A DNA stretch of 64,000 nucleotides from Streptomyces anulatus (GTDB taxonomy: Bacteria; Actinomycetota; Actinomycetes; Streptomycetales; Streptomycetaceae). The translations under genes and the position numbers were made by a program. The stretch spans positions 124,001-188,000 of the forward strand of contig NZ_BMVK01000005.1 of NCBI RefSeq assembly GCF_014650675.1, read 5' to 3'. Below the pieces are notes generated by a model, which saw nothing but the letters and a program-made list of their open reading frames with translations, searched no databases and was not told the origin of the DNA. This document shows positions 54,653 through 64,000 of this stretch, piece after piece (the first letter of the stretch is position 1; the number at the start of each line of letters is the position of its first letter).

Positions 54653-56182
54653 TCAGATGTCCCTGAAGATCTCGATCTGCGCGCCCACCGAGTTGAGCCG
54701 CTCGGCCAGCTCCTCGTAACCGCGGTTGATCACATAGACGTTGCGGAGTACGGAGGTGCCTTCCGCCGCCATCATCGCCAGCAGCACCACCACGGCGGGC
54801 CGCAGTGCTGGCGGGCACATCATCTCGGCGGCGCGCCAGCGGGTCGGGCCCTCGACCAGGACCCGGTGGGGGTCGAGGAGTTGGAGGCGGCCGCCGAGGC
54901 GGTTGAGATCGGTGAGGTAGATCGCACGGTTGTCGTAGACCCAGTCGTGGATCAGGGTCTGGCCGTGCGCGGCGGCGGCGATCGCCGCGAAGAACGGGAC
55001 GTTGTCGATGTTGAGGCCGGGGAACGGCATCGGGTGGATCTTGTCGATCGGGGCTTCCAGCTTGGAGGGCCGCACGGTCAGGTCCACCAGGCGGGTACGC
55101 GCGTTGTCGGCGGCGTACTCCGGGGTGCGGTCGCAGTCGACGCCCATCTCCTCCAGGACCGCGAGCTCGATCTCCAGGAACTCGATCGGCACCCGGCGGA
55201 TGGTGAGTTCGGACTCGGTCACCACCGCGGCGGCCAGCAGGCTCATCGCCTCGACCGGGTCCTCGGAGGGGGAGTAGTCCACGTCCACGTCGATCTGCGG
55301 GACCCCGTGCACGGTGAGCGTCGTCGTGCCGACCCCGTCGACCCGTACGCCCAGCGCCTCCAGGAAGAAGCACAGGTCCTGGACCATGTAGTTGGACGAG
55401 GCGTTGCGGATGACCGTCGTGCCGTCGTGGCGGGCGGCGGCCAGCAGGGCGTTCTCGGTCACGGTGTCGCCGCGCTCGGTCAGCACGATGGGCCGGCCCG
55501 GGGAGACGGAGCGGTCCACCTGCGCGTGGTACAGACCCTCCGTGGCGGCGATCTCCAGGCCGAACCGGCGCAGCGCGATCATGTGCGGCTCGATGGTCCG
55601 GGTGCCGAGGTCGCAGCCGCCCGCGTACGGCAGGGTGAACTGTTCCATCCGGTGCAGCAGCGGGCCCAGGAACATGATGATCGAGCGGGTGCGGCGCGCG
55701 GCGTCGGCGTCGATCGCCTCCAGGTCCAGCTGCGCGGGCGGCACGATCTCCAGGTCCACGCCGTCGTTGACCCAGCGGGTGCGTACTCCGATGGAGTTCA
55801 GCACCTCCAGGAGCCGGAACACCTCCTCGATCCTGGCCACCCGGCGCAGGACCGTGCGCCCCTTGTTGAGGAGCGAGGCGCACAGCAGCGCGACGCAGGC
55901 GTTCTTGCTGGTCTTGACGTCGATGGCGCCGGAGAGCCGGCGGCCGCCGACGACCCGCAGATGCATGGGCCCGGCGTAACCGAGCGACACGATCTCGCTG
56001 TCGAGGGCTTCACCGATGCGGGCGATCATCTCAAGGCTGATGTTCTGGTTGCCGCGCTCGATGCGGTTGACGGCGCTCTGGCTCGTGGCGAGCGCCTCGG
56101 CCAGCTGCGTCTGTGTCCAGCCCCGGTGCTGACGGGCGTCACGGATGAGCTTGCCGATGCGTACGAGGTAGTCGTCTGACAT
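54653..56182 (-). CDS. murA: HTH-MurA fusion: UDP-GlcNAc 1-carboxyvinyltransferase with XRE domain
   Basis: 509 residues. Residues 1-65 are an XRE-type helix-turn-helix (IRDARQHRGWTQTQLAEALATSQSAVNRIERG). From about 70 on it is EPSP-synthase-like MurA: MHLRVVGGRRLSGAIDVKTSKN, the catalytic-cysteine loop AGGCDLGTR near 185, and the duplicated six-strand repeats. Normal MurA has about 420 residues, so the HTH is a real N-terminal addition. I recall a second MurA paralogue next to acnA in Streptomyces coelicolor. MurA makes the first committed peptidoglycan precursor; the HTH suggests the protein could also bind DNA, possibly the palindrome directly upstream. Confidence 0.9.
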   Translation of the reverse strand: MSDDYLVRIGKLIRDARQHRGWTQTQLAEALATSQSAVNRIERGNQNISLEMIARIGEALDSEIVSLGYAGPMHLRVVGGRRLSGAIDVKTSKNACVALLCASLLNKGRTVLRRVARIEEVFRLLEVLNSIGVRTRWVNDGVDLEIVPPAQLDLEAIDADAARRTRSIIMFLGPLLHRMEQFTLPYAGGCDLGTRTIEPHMIALRRFGLEIAATEGLYHAQVDRSVSPGRPIVLTERGDTVTENALLAAARHDGTTVIRNASSNYMVQDLCFFLEALGVRVDGVGTTTLTVHGVPQIDVDVDYSPSEDPVEAMSLLAAAVVTESELTIRRVPIEFLEIELAVLEEMGVDCDRTPEYAADNARTRLVDLTVRPSKLEAPIDKIHPMPFPGLNIDNVPFFAAIAAAAHGQTLIHDWVYDNRAIYLTDLNRLGGRLQLLDPHRVLVEGPTRWRAAEMMCPPALRPAVVVLLAMMAAEGTSVLRNVYVINRGYEELAERLNSVGAQIEIFRDI

Positions 56183-56193
56183 GACGGCAGGTT

Positions 56194-56209
56194 ATCTCAG
56201 ATATGAGAT
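56194..56209. promoter_or_regulatory. Palindrome ATCTC-N6-GAGAT upstream of the HTH-MurA gene
   Basis: ATCTCAGATATGAGAT, a perfect 6+4+6 inverted repeat, lies 12 bp before the start codon and so overlaps the likely promoter or leader. The same ATCTC-N6-GAGAT layout occurs upstream of acnA. It suits autoregulation by the XRE domain. Confidence 0.6.
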
Positions 56210-56330
56210 GAGGATGATGTGAGGGTGTGCCGTTCGAGTGACGGGTGTGTACCGGCCCCGCATGCGCCGGGTCTCCCCATCGTCGCCCGCGCGGGACCGA
56301 AGGGCGCGCTCCGCGCGTCCGTACGGGGCA

Positions 56331-56367
56331 CGGAGGCGCGGAGGCGCGGAGGCACGGTGGTGCGGAG
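56331..56367 (+). repeat. 8-bp tandem repeat, about four copies
   Basis: CGGAGGCG, CGGAGGCG, CGGAGGCA and CGGTGGTG follow head to tail in the gap between the RidA-like gene and the murA-like gene. It is a short variable-number repeat with no visible coding role. Confidence 0.6.
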
Positions 56368-56379
56368 TTTCACCCCGCC

Positions 56380-56820
56380 TTACGCCGACGGGGCGCCGGC
56401 CGTCGGGGCGTCGAGAACGGCGGCCACGGCTTCGATCTCGACGAGCTGGTCCGCGTAGCCGAGCACGGTGACGCCCATCAGGGTGCTCGGCACGTCGTGC
56501 TCGCCGAACGAGTCCCGGACCACCCCCCAGGCGGCCACGAGATCCTCCTGCCGGGCCGACGCCACGAGGACTCGTGTGCTGATGACGTCCTCGATCGAAG
56601 CGCCCGCGTCGGCCAGCGCGGTCCGGAGGTTCTCCACGGCCTTCGCCGCCTGGCCCGCGAAGTCCCCCACGGCCACGGTGTTGCCGTGCTCGTCGAGCGG
56701 ACACGAACCGGCGAGGAAGATCAGCCGGGACTCCGCTGGTGCGGTGGCCGCATAGGCGTATTCGGCCACGTCGGAGAGGGAGCGGGAACGGATCAGCGAA
56801 ACGGCGCTGGTGCGGGTCAC
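56380..56820 (-). CDS. RidA/YjgF-family protein
   Basis: 146 residues from GTG at 56820 with AGGAGA upstream; the longer frame to 56982 adds a low-complexity proline/arginine extension and is unlikely. Rid-family features: LIFLAGSCPLDEHGNTV, FAGQAAKAVENLRTALADAGASIEDVI and TVLGYADQLVEIEAVAAV. RidA proteins remove reactive enamines/imines. The arginine of the usual PAR-type motif seems to be missing (PSTLMGV), so it may belong to a subgroup without deaminase activity. Confidence 0.85.
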   Translation of the reverse strand: MTRTSAVSLIRSRSLSDVAEYAYAATAPAESRLIFLAGSCPLDEHGNTVAVGDFAGQAAKAVENLRTALADAGASIEDVISTRVLVASARQEDLVAAWGVVRDSFGEHDVPSTLMGVTVLGYADQLVEIEAVAAVLDAPTAGAPSA

Positions 56821-57088
56821 GGTGGGTGTGTCTCCTGGTGCTGGGGTGCGTGCCGGCGGGCCGGCGGGCCGGATGGCGGGTTCGGGTGGCCGGGGTTGGA
56901 TGGCAGGTTCCGGCGACCGGGCCGTGTGTACTGCGCCGGGTCGGCCGACCCCGGAATGCGCCATCCTTTCAGCGCACTTCACGTTCCGCTTCCCTATTTT
57001 CCCGACCGGTCCCCTACCCGGCCATCGCCCGCTCCGCGCCGACGAAAATCGGAGGACCGCCGAACAGGTGCGCCACTAGGGTGGCCCG

Positions 57089-57523
57089 ATGGCTTCGATC
57101 AGGCAGGTTCAGATCACCTTCGACTGCGCGTCGCCCACACGCGTCGCGTATTTCTGGTGCGAGGTGTTGGGGTACGTCGTACCGCCGCCGCCCGAGGGGT
57201 TCGCCACGTGGGGCGATTACGACCTCTCGTTGCCGCCCGAGAAGCGGGACGCGGGGTTCGTCTGCCAGGACCCCTCGGGTGTGGGCCCGCGCATGTACTT
57301 CCAGCGCGTTCCCGAGGGCAAGGTCGTCAAGAACCGGGTGCATCTGTGCGTGCGGGTCGGCACCGGACTCGTGGGGGAGGAGCGCCTCGCCGCGCTGGAG
57401 GCCGAATGCGCGCGGCTGATCCCGCTCGGCGCGGTGCGGCAGCGCCTGCTGCTCGCCGATGAGGAGAACGAGTCCTGCCTCGTGATGCAGGACATCGAGG
57501 GCAACGAGTTCTGCCTCGACTGA
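57089..57523 (+). CDS. VOC-fold (glyoxalase-like) protein
   Basis: 144 residues. The paired beta-alpha-beta modules of the VOC superfamily are recognisable: IRQVQITFDCASPTRVAYFWCEVLGY at the N terminus and KNRVHLCVRVG to the terminal DIEGNEFCLD. It resembles the small actinobacterial glyoxalase/bleomycin-resistance-like proteins with no defined substrate. There is no obvious ribosome binding site; the start is at 57089, with VRH-divergent spacing from the RidA-like gene. Confidence 0.8.
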   Translation: MASIRQVQITFDCASPTRVAYFWCEVLGYVVPPPPEGFATWGDYDLSLPPEKRDAGFVCQDPSGVGPRMYFQRVPEGKVVKNRVHLCVRVGTGLVGEERLAALEAECARLIPLGAVRQRLLLADEENESCLVMQDIEGNEFCLD

Positions 57524-57623
57524 CACCCTCGGGCCCCCTCGGGCCCTGTCCCCGCGAGGCAGGGCCTGCGGGCCGGCCGTTCCGAAAAGCCCGTTCTGCG
57601 TGCGGGCGCGGTGTGAGCGGTGC

Positions 57624-58376
57624 TCAGCGGCCCGCCGTGAGCTGCCGTGCGAAGCGGCGTACGGCATCGGTGAAGGCGTCCGGCGCGTCGAAGTTCGCGA
57701 GATGTCCTGCCCTCGGGATCAGTTCGACACGAGCATGCGGGTGCGCGCGGGCGAAGTCCGCCTCGCCGGACCGGAAGAGGCTGTCCTTCTCGCCGTTGAG
57801 GATCAGTGCCGGAGCCGCCACGTGGCGCATCGCGCCCGCGTCGAAGCGTCCCAGTACCTCGCCCCAGGCGGCCGGCAGGGTGTGGAAGGCGTAGCCGGAG
57901 CGGATGGTCGCCTCCACCACGTCCGGCGGATAGTGCCGCAGCAGCAACCGGTCGTTCCACCGGGTCAGCCGCTCCGCCGGTATGCGGGGCACCAGCCCGG
58001 CGACCCACCGGTACGGCATCGTCCACGCGCCGCGGGTGGCGGCGCTGGCGCCGGCGAGGACCAGTCCGCGGAGCTGCTCGGGTCGGCGCCGCGCGAAATC
58101 CAGCGCGACGTATCCGCCGAGTGAGTGCCCGACGACCAGGGCCGGGCCGCGGCCGAGCGAGTCCACCGCCGAGGCGATGATCTCGGTTGCGGAGCTCAGG
58201 CTCCAGGGCTGGTCAGAGCGCTCCCCGTGGCCCGGAAGGTCGACGGCGGCCACCGGGAATTCGTTCCGGAGCGCGGCGAGCTGGGTGCTCCACTGTCCCG
58301 CGCTGAAGCGTGTCCCGTGCACGAAGACCATGGGCAGCGCATCCGCGGCCATGGGTGACGCATCTGCTGTCGTCAT
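57624..58376 (-). CDS. Alpha/beta hydrolase
   Basis: 250 residues. The nucleophile elbow GHSLGGYVALDFA near 103, oxyanion region VFVHGTRFSAGQW near 19, the acid in LNGEKDSLF and catalytic His in RAGHLANFD near 228 give a full triad. It belongs to the general esterase/hydrolase group. It is divergent from acnA and the substrate is unknown. Confidence 0.85.
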   Translation of the reverse strand: MTTADASPMAADALPMVFVHGTRFSAGQWSTQLAALRNEFPVAAVDLPGHGERSDQPWSLSSATEIIASAVDSLGRGPALVVGHSLGGYVALDFARRRPEQLRGLVLAGASAATRGAWTMPYRWVAGLVPRIPAERLTRWNDRLLLRHYPPDVVEATIRSGYAFHTLPAAWGEVLGRFDAGAMRHVAAPALILNGEKDSLFRSGEADFARAHPHARVELIPRAGHLANFDAPDAFTDAVRRFARQLTAGR

Positions 58377-58507
58377 CGCCCCCCCGGTGATGTCGTCCTC
58401 ACTCGGACTCTACCCGCGCGGTCCCCCGTCGGATCGAGGCGGTCCGGCGCGTCCGGTGGTGTGGTGGGGCACCTGGGCATGACCGAGCGGCGGCTATGTA
58501 CTAGAGT

Positions 58508-58525
58508 TATCTCGACATCGAGATA
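58508..58525. promoter_or_regulatory. Perfect palindrome upstream of acnA
   Basis: TATCTCGACATCGAGATA is a perfect 8+2+8 inverted repeat, 154 bp before the acnA start. Its core ATCTC-N6-GAGAT matches the palindrome before the HTH-MurA gene 2.3 kb away. Confidence 0.65.
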
Positions 58526-58566
58526 TCTGCCGAGGCGCACCGCAGCCGCCGCCCGGTAAGGGTTAC

Positions 58567-61393
<2,827 letters not shown>

Positions 61394-61414
61394 GCGGACC
61401 GGACCGAGCGGTGA

Positions 61415-61448
61415 GGGCCGCATCCCGGGTTCCCCCGGGGTGCGGCCC
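61415..61448. terminator. Hairpin terminator between acnA and convergent gene
   Basis: A 15-bp inverted repeat with one mismatch (61415-61429 with 61434-61448) and a 4-nt loop, followed by TTCC, begins 22 bp after the acnA stop. It likely ends acnA and may also end the convergent gene. Confidence 0.75.
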
Positions 61449-61475
61449 TTCCGCGTACCGCCGACTGACGGGCCG

Positions 61476-62087
61476 TCACAGCGCATGCCGGTCGACTTCG
61501 GCGATCCGGCACTCCGTGCCCGCGGCCACCTCGCCGGACCCCTGGGCCCTCACCTCGACCGACGCGCCGGGGGCGACCTCCTCGGTGGTCGCGACGCCGT
61601 CGGACACCACCGTGCCGTCCGCGTCCACGAACGTGATGGACACGATGTACGCCGCCGGACTCCCGGACCTGTTCACGATCCTCAGGTCCGCGTGCGGCCA
61701 GCCGATCAGGGAGTCGCGCGTGCACTTCGTGACCGTGACGTCCTTCTCGGCGGGCGGCCCGGCCGCGTCGGGCTCCACCGGCTCCTCGTAGGACGGCTCC
61801 TCGGCGTACGGCTCCTCGTCGTACGGTTCGGAGTAGGGCGCGTCCGACCGCTCGGGCGGCAGCGCGATGGAGTCCGAGACCGAGTCCATCAACGCGTAGA
61901 CGAGCGCCACCATCGCCCCCGCCACGACCAGCCCGCCGCCCACGGCGAGCGTCACGATCAGCCCCGTACGCTGCTTTCCCGGCGGTGCGGCGGGGGCCGC
62001 CCACGGCGAAGGCGGCGACGCACCCACCGGAGCCGGGTGCTCCGGCTGCGGCTGTTCGGGCGGCGGAGGCGGGAAGTAGTCGGACAT
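61476..62087 (-). CDS. Membrane-anchored protein with proline-rich N terminus
   Basis: 203 residues from ATG at 62087 (GGGGGGA upstream). Residues 1-45 are rich in proline, a single membrane helix follows (GLIVTLAVGGGLVVAGAMVALVYAL, about 49-73), then an acidic linker with repeated PYDEEP/PYAEEP/SYEEP units near 90-110. The extracellular domain has KCTRDSLIGWPHADLRIVNRSGSPAAYIV, resembling the FxLYD/immunoglobulin-like domains of streptomycete surface proteins with two cysteines. Function unknown; convergent with acnA. Confidence 0.78.
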   Translation of the reverse strand: MSDYFPPPPPEQPQPEHPAPVGASPPSPWAAPAAPPGKQRTGLIVTLAVGGGLVVAGAMVALVYALMDSVSDSIALPPERSDAPYSEPYDEEPYAEEPSYEEPVEPDAAGPPAEKDVTVTKCTRDSLIGWPHADLRIVNRSGSPAAYIVSITFVDADGTVVSDGVATTEEVAPGASVEVRAQGSGEVAAGTECRIAEVDRHAL

Positions 62088-62183
62088 GCGGTCCCCCCAC
62101 GGGAAAAGGATCAAGTGAGGGACTTACGGTACGGGGCCCCACCCGCACCACCCGCGCCACCTGTACAGAAAGCGAACGGACCC

Positions 62184-62801
62184 ATGGGCGAGCTGATCCT
62201 CATCCGGCACGGCGAGACCGAGTGGTCGCGTTCCGGACAGCACACCAGCTACACCGACCTCCCCCTCACCGACGTCGGGGAGCGCCAGGCCCGCGCGCTC
62301 GTCCCGCTGCTGGCCGACCGGAACATCGGGCTCACCCTCGTCAGCCCGATGATCCGGGCCCGCCGCACCGCCGAACTGGCCGGACTCCCCGATCCCCGGG
62401 TCACCCCCGAGCTGCGGGAGTGGGACTACGGCGGCTACGAGGGCATCACCACCCCGGCGATCCGCCGCACCCGGCCCTTCTGGAACCTGTGGACCGACGG
62501 CGTCGACCCCGGCTCGGAGGAGCACCCCGGCGAGAGCCCCGAACAGATCGGGCAGCGGGCCGACCAGGTCCTCGCGGGCGTCCGGTCCGCCGCCGACGGA
62601 ATCGGGAGCGCGGACATCGCGCTCGTCGCGCACTCGCACTTCCTGCGCGTCCTCACCGCCCGCTACCTCGGCCTGACCCCGGCCGAGGGACGGCTCTTCC
62701 AGCTCGCCACCGGCGCCCTGTCCCGGCTCGGCACCGAACACGGCCGGCCGGTCGTCGCCGCGCTCAACGTGGCCTTGCCGGAAAGCCTCCAGCCGCACTG
62801 A
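62184..62801 (+). CDS. Histidine phosphatase (phosphoglycerate mutase-like)
   Basis: 205 residues from ATG at 62184. The phospho-acceptor LIRHGETEWS at the N terminus, SPMIRARRTAEL near 53, EWDYGGYEG near 84 and VAHSHFLRVL near 155 supply the full histidine-acid active site. These broad phosphatases act on sugar phosphates and similar metabolites. Followed by a hairpin terminator; nothing suggests a link to the biosynthetic cluster. Confidence 0.9.
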   Translation: MGELILIRHGETEWSRSGQHTSYTDLPLTDVGERQARALVPLLADRNIGLTLVSPMIRARRTAELAGLPDPRVTPELREWDYGGYEGITTPAIRRTRPFWNLWTDGVDPGSEEHPGESPEQIGQRADQVLAGVRSAADGIGSADIALVAHSHFLRVLTARYLGLTPAEGRLFQLATGALSRLGTEHGRPVVAALNVALPESLQPH

Positions 62802-62844
62802 ATTCCGTCCTGCCCGAGCGCCTCCAGCAGGCGTGAACGCCGAC

Positions 62845-62875
62845 GGCCGGCACCCCGCCCTTCGGGGTACCGGCC
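62845..62875. terminator. Hairpin terminator between convergent genes
   Basis: Inverted repeat (62845-62857 with 62863-62875) with one internal mismatch and a 5-nt loop (CCCTT). It lies between the histidine phosphatase and the convergent GH92 gene. Confidence 0.7.
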
Positions 62876-62897
62876 GCCGGCGCTCACCGCGTCACGA

Positions 62898-64000
62898 TCA
62901 GGAGAGCAGCTCCACCTCCGCGAGCGTCGCCGAACCCGTCAGCACCAGCCGGTACTTCTCGTACGAGCCGGGCCTGTCCACCGAGAACACCCGGGTCTGC
63001 TTGTCCCAGGCGAACGACTGGCCGGAGCGGCGGTCGATGTCCGTCCACTTCTCGCCGTCGGCCGAGCCCTGGAGCATCCAGCCCTTCGGGGCCTTGTCGG
63101 CAGCCGCCGACGTCAGCGTGTACTGGATCCCCTTCGTCGCCGAGGGCACCGGCAGCTCCACCGAACCGACCGTCGCCGAGGTGGCCGAGGTGTCGTCGAA
63201 CAGCGCGCCGTCGCCCTTGAGCGCGTCGCCCTTGGGCGTCGGGACCTTGTCGTCCTTCTGCACGGAGACCGGGGCCGCGTCCTTGCCCGTGCCCCACGCC
63301 GACGGCTTCGGTCCCATGTCGAACTCCAGCGTGCCGCCCTTGGCCAGCACGTCGTGGGGGAGCGCCGTGGAGGTCCACTTCTTGCCGTTGACCTTCACGC
63401 CCTGTACGTAGATGTTCCTGTCGCTGTTCTTCGGGGCCTTCACGACCAGCTTGCGGCCGTTGTCCATGCGGACGGTCACCTTCTTGAAGAGCGGCGAGCC
63501 GATCGCGTACTCCCCGCTGCCCATGACCAGCGGGTAGAAGCCGAGCGAGGAGAAGAGGAACCAGGCCGACTGCTCGCCGTTGTCCTCGTCGCCGTGGATG
63601 CCCTGCCCGATCTCGCTGCCGACGTACAGCCGGCCCAGCACCTCACGGACCTTCTCCTGCGTCTTGTACGGCTGCGAGGCCGCGTTGTACATGTACGTGG
63701 CGTGGTGGGCGACCTGGTTGCTGTGCCCGTACTGGCCCATCCGTACGTCACGCGCCTCGGTCATCTCGTGGATGACGCCGCCGTAGCTGCCGACGAACTC
63801 CGGGCCCGCCGTCTCCGGCGTCGAGAAGTACGTGTCCAGCTTCTTGCCGAGCCCGTCGCGGCCGCCGTACAGGTTGGCCAGGCCCCGGCTGTCCTGCGGG
63901 GCGGTGAAGGCGTAGCCCCAGCCGTTGGTCTCGGTGTAGTCGTAGCCCCAGACGCGGGGGTCGTACTCGCCGGAGGGCAGACGCCAGTCGCCGTTCGGCT
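62898..64000 (-). CDS. GH92 alpha-mannosidase, C-terminal part (truncated by window)
   Basis: The frame is open to the right-hand end, so only the C-terminal 366 or so residues are visible. GH92 features are HSNQVAHHATYMYNAASQPYKTQ, the GDEDNGEQSAWFLFSSLGFYPL stretch (catalytic acid region) and GSPLFKKVTVRM with NGKKWT. It hydrolyses alpha-1,2 or related mannose linkages. After the catalytic domain, from about 62898 to 63150, there is a beta-rich region ending in LRLVLTGSATLAEVELLS-like sequence that suggests a discoidin-type carbohydrate-binding module. The protein is probably secreted; the N terminus is outside. Confidence 0.9.
   Translation of the reverse strand, partial: PNGDWRLPSGEYDPRVWGYDYTETNGWGYAFTAPQDSRGLANLYGGRDGLGKKLDTYFSTPETAGPEFVGSYGGVIHEMTEARDVRMGQYGHSNQVAHHATYMYNAASQPYKTQEKVREVLGRLYVGSEIGQGIHGDEDNGEQSAWFLFSSLGFYPLVMGSGEYAIGSPLFKKVTVRMDNGRKLVVKAPKNSDRNIYVQGVKVNGKKWTSTALPHDVLAKGGTLEFDMGPKPSAWGTGKDAAPVSVQKDDKVPTPKGDALKGDGALFDDTSATSATVGSVELPVPSATKGIQYTLTSAAADKAPKGWMLQGSADGEKWTDIDRRSGQSFAWDKQTRVFSVDRPGSYEKYRLVLTGSATLAEVELLS

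Overview
The window looks like chromosome from a Streptomyces or close relative. GC is very high with strong third-position GC bias, genes are packed in start/stop-overlapping operons, and rare TTA codons sit in a regulator and an exporter. Most of it (about 1-53.9 kb) is secondary-metabolite DNA; the rest is housekeeping sequence.

Region 1 (1-15.3 kb) is an NRPS locus. It has a 5'-truncated HD/DUF6817-like gene, a stand-alone C*-A-PCP protein whose adenylation pocket reads as an aspartate code, a SyrP/TauD-type dioxygenase that would hydroxylate the tethered aspartate, a PaaK-like adenylating enzyme, a SufS-like PLP enzyme, an MbtH protein, an MFS exporter and a C*-A-PCP-C-A-PCP synthetase. 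Both N-terminal C domains have lost the HHxxxDG histidines and no thioesterase is visible.

Region 2 (15.4-20.1 kb) has an exporter plus an FMN reductase behind a promoter flanked by TetR-type operators, a JadR1/LanI-like atypical response regulator and an OvmZ-like regulator.

Region 3 (20.6-29.4 kb) is an angucycline type II PKS operon in the classic order: oxygenase, cyclase, KS-alpha, CLF, ACP, ketoreductase, aromatase/cyclase, oxygenase, SDR. An exporter, an acyltransferase-3 protein, a second FMN reductase and an aldo/keto reductase follow.

Region 4 (33.9-47.2 kb) makes and attaches deoxysugars: 4,6-dehydratase, 3,4-dehydratase, 4-ketoreductase, 2,3-dehydratase and 3-ketoreductase, then a methyltransferase, a TetR repressor, four glycosyltransferases and a P450. 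With the 3,5-epimerase, nucleotidylyltransferase and second ketoreductase in region 5, this covers D-olivose and L-rhodinose type sugars.

Region 5 (47.4-53.9 kb) is the most unusual part. After the epimerase, nucleotidylyltransferase and ketoreductase come a TylF/NovP-type O-methyltransferase, a NovU/TylCIII-type C-methyltransferase and a NodU/NovN-type carbamoyltransferase. Together these resemble a noviose-type pathway, so the predicted product is an angucycline carrying a C- and O-methylated, carbamoylated sugar besides 2,6-dideoxy and 2,3,6-trideoxy sugars. A strong terminator at 53.88 kb probably marks the cluster edge.

Region 6 (54-64 kb) is core chromosome: a hypothetical protein, an HTH-MurA fusion, a RidA-like protein, a VOC protein, an alpha/beta hydrolase, aconitase acnA, a membrane-anchored protein, a histidine phosphatase and the C-terminal end of a GH92 mannosidase. 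The HTH-MurA gene and acnA share the same palindrome architecture (ATCTC-N6-GAGAT) upstream, which suggests one regulator for both.

All calls were made by reading motifs by eye. No database search was run.
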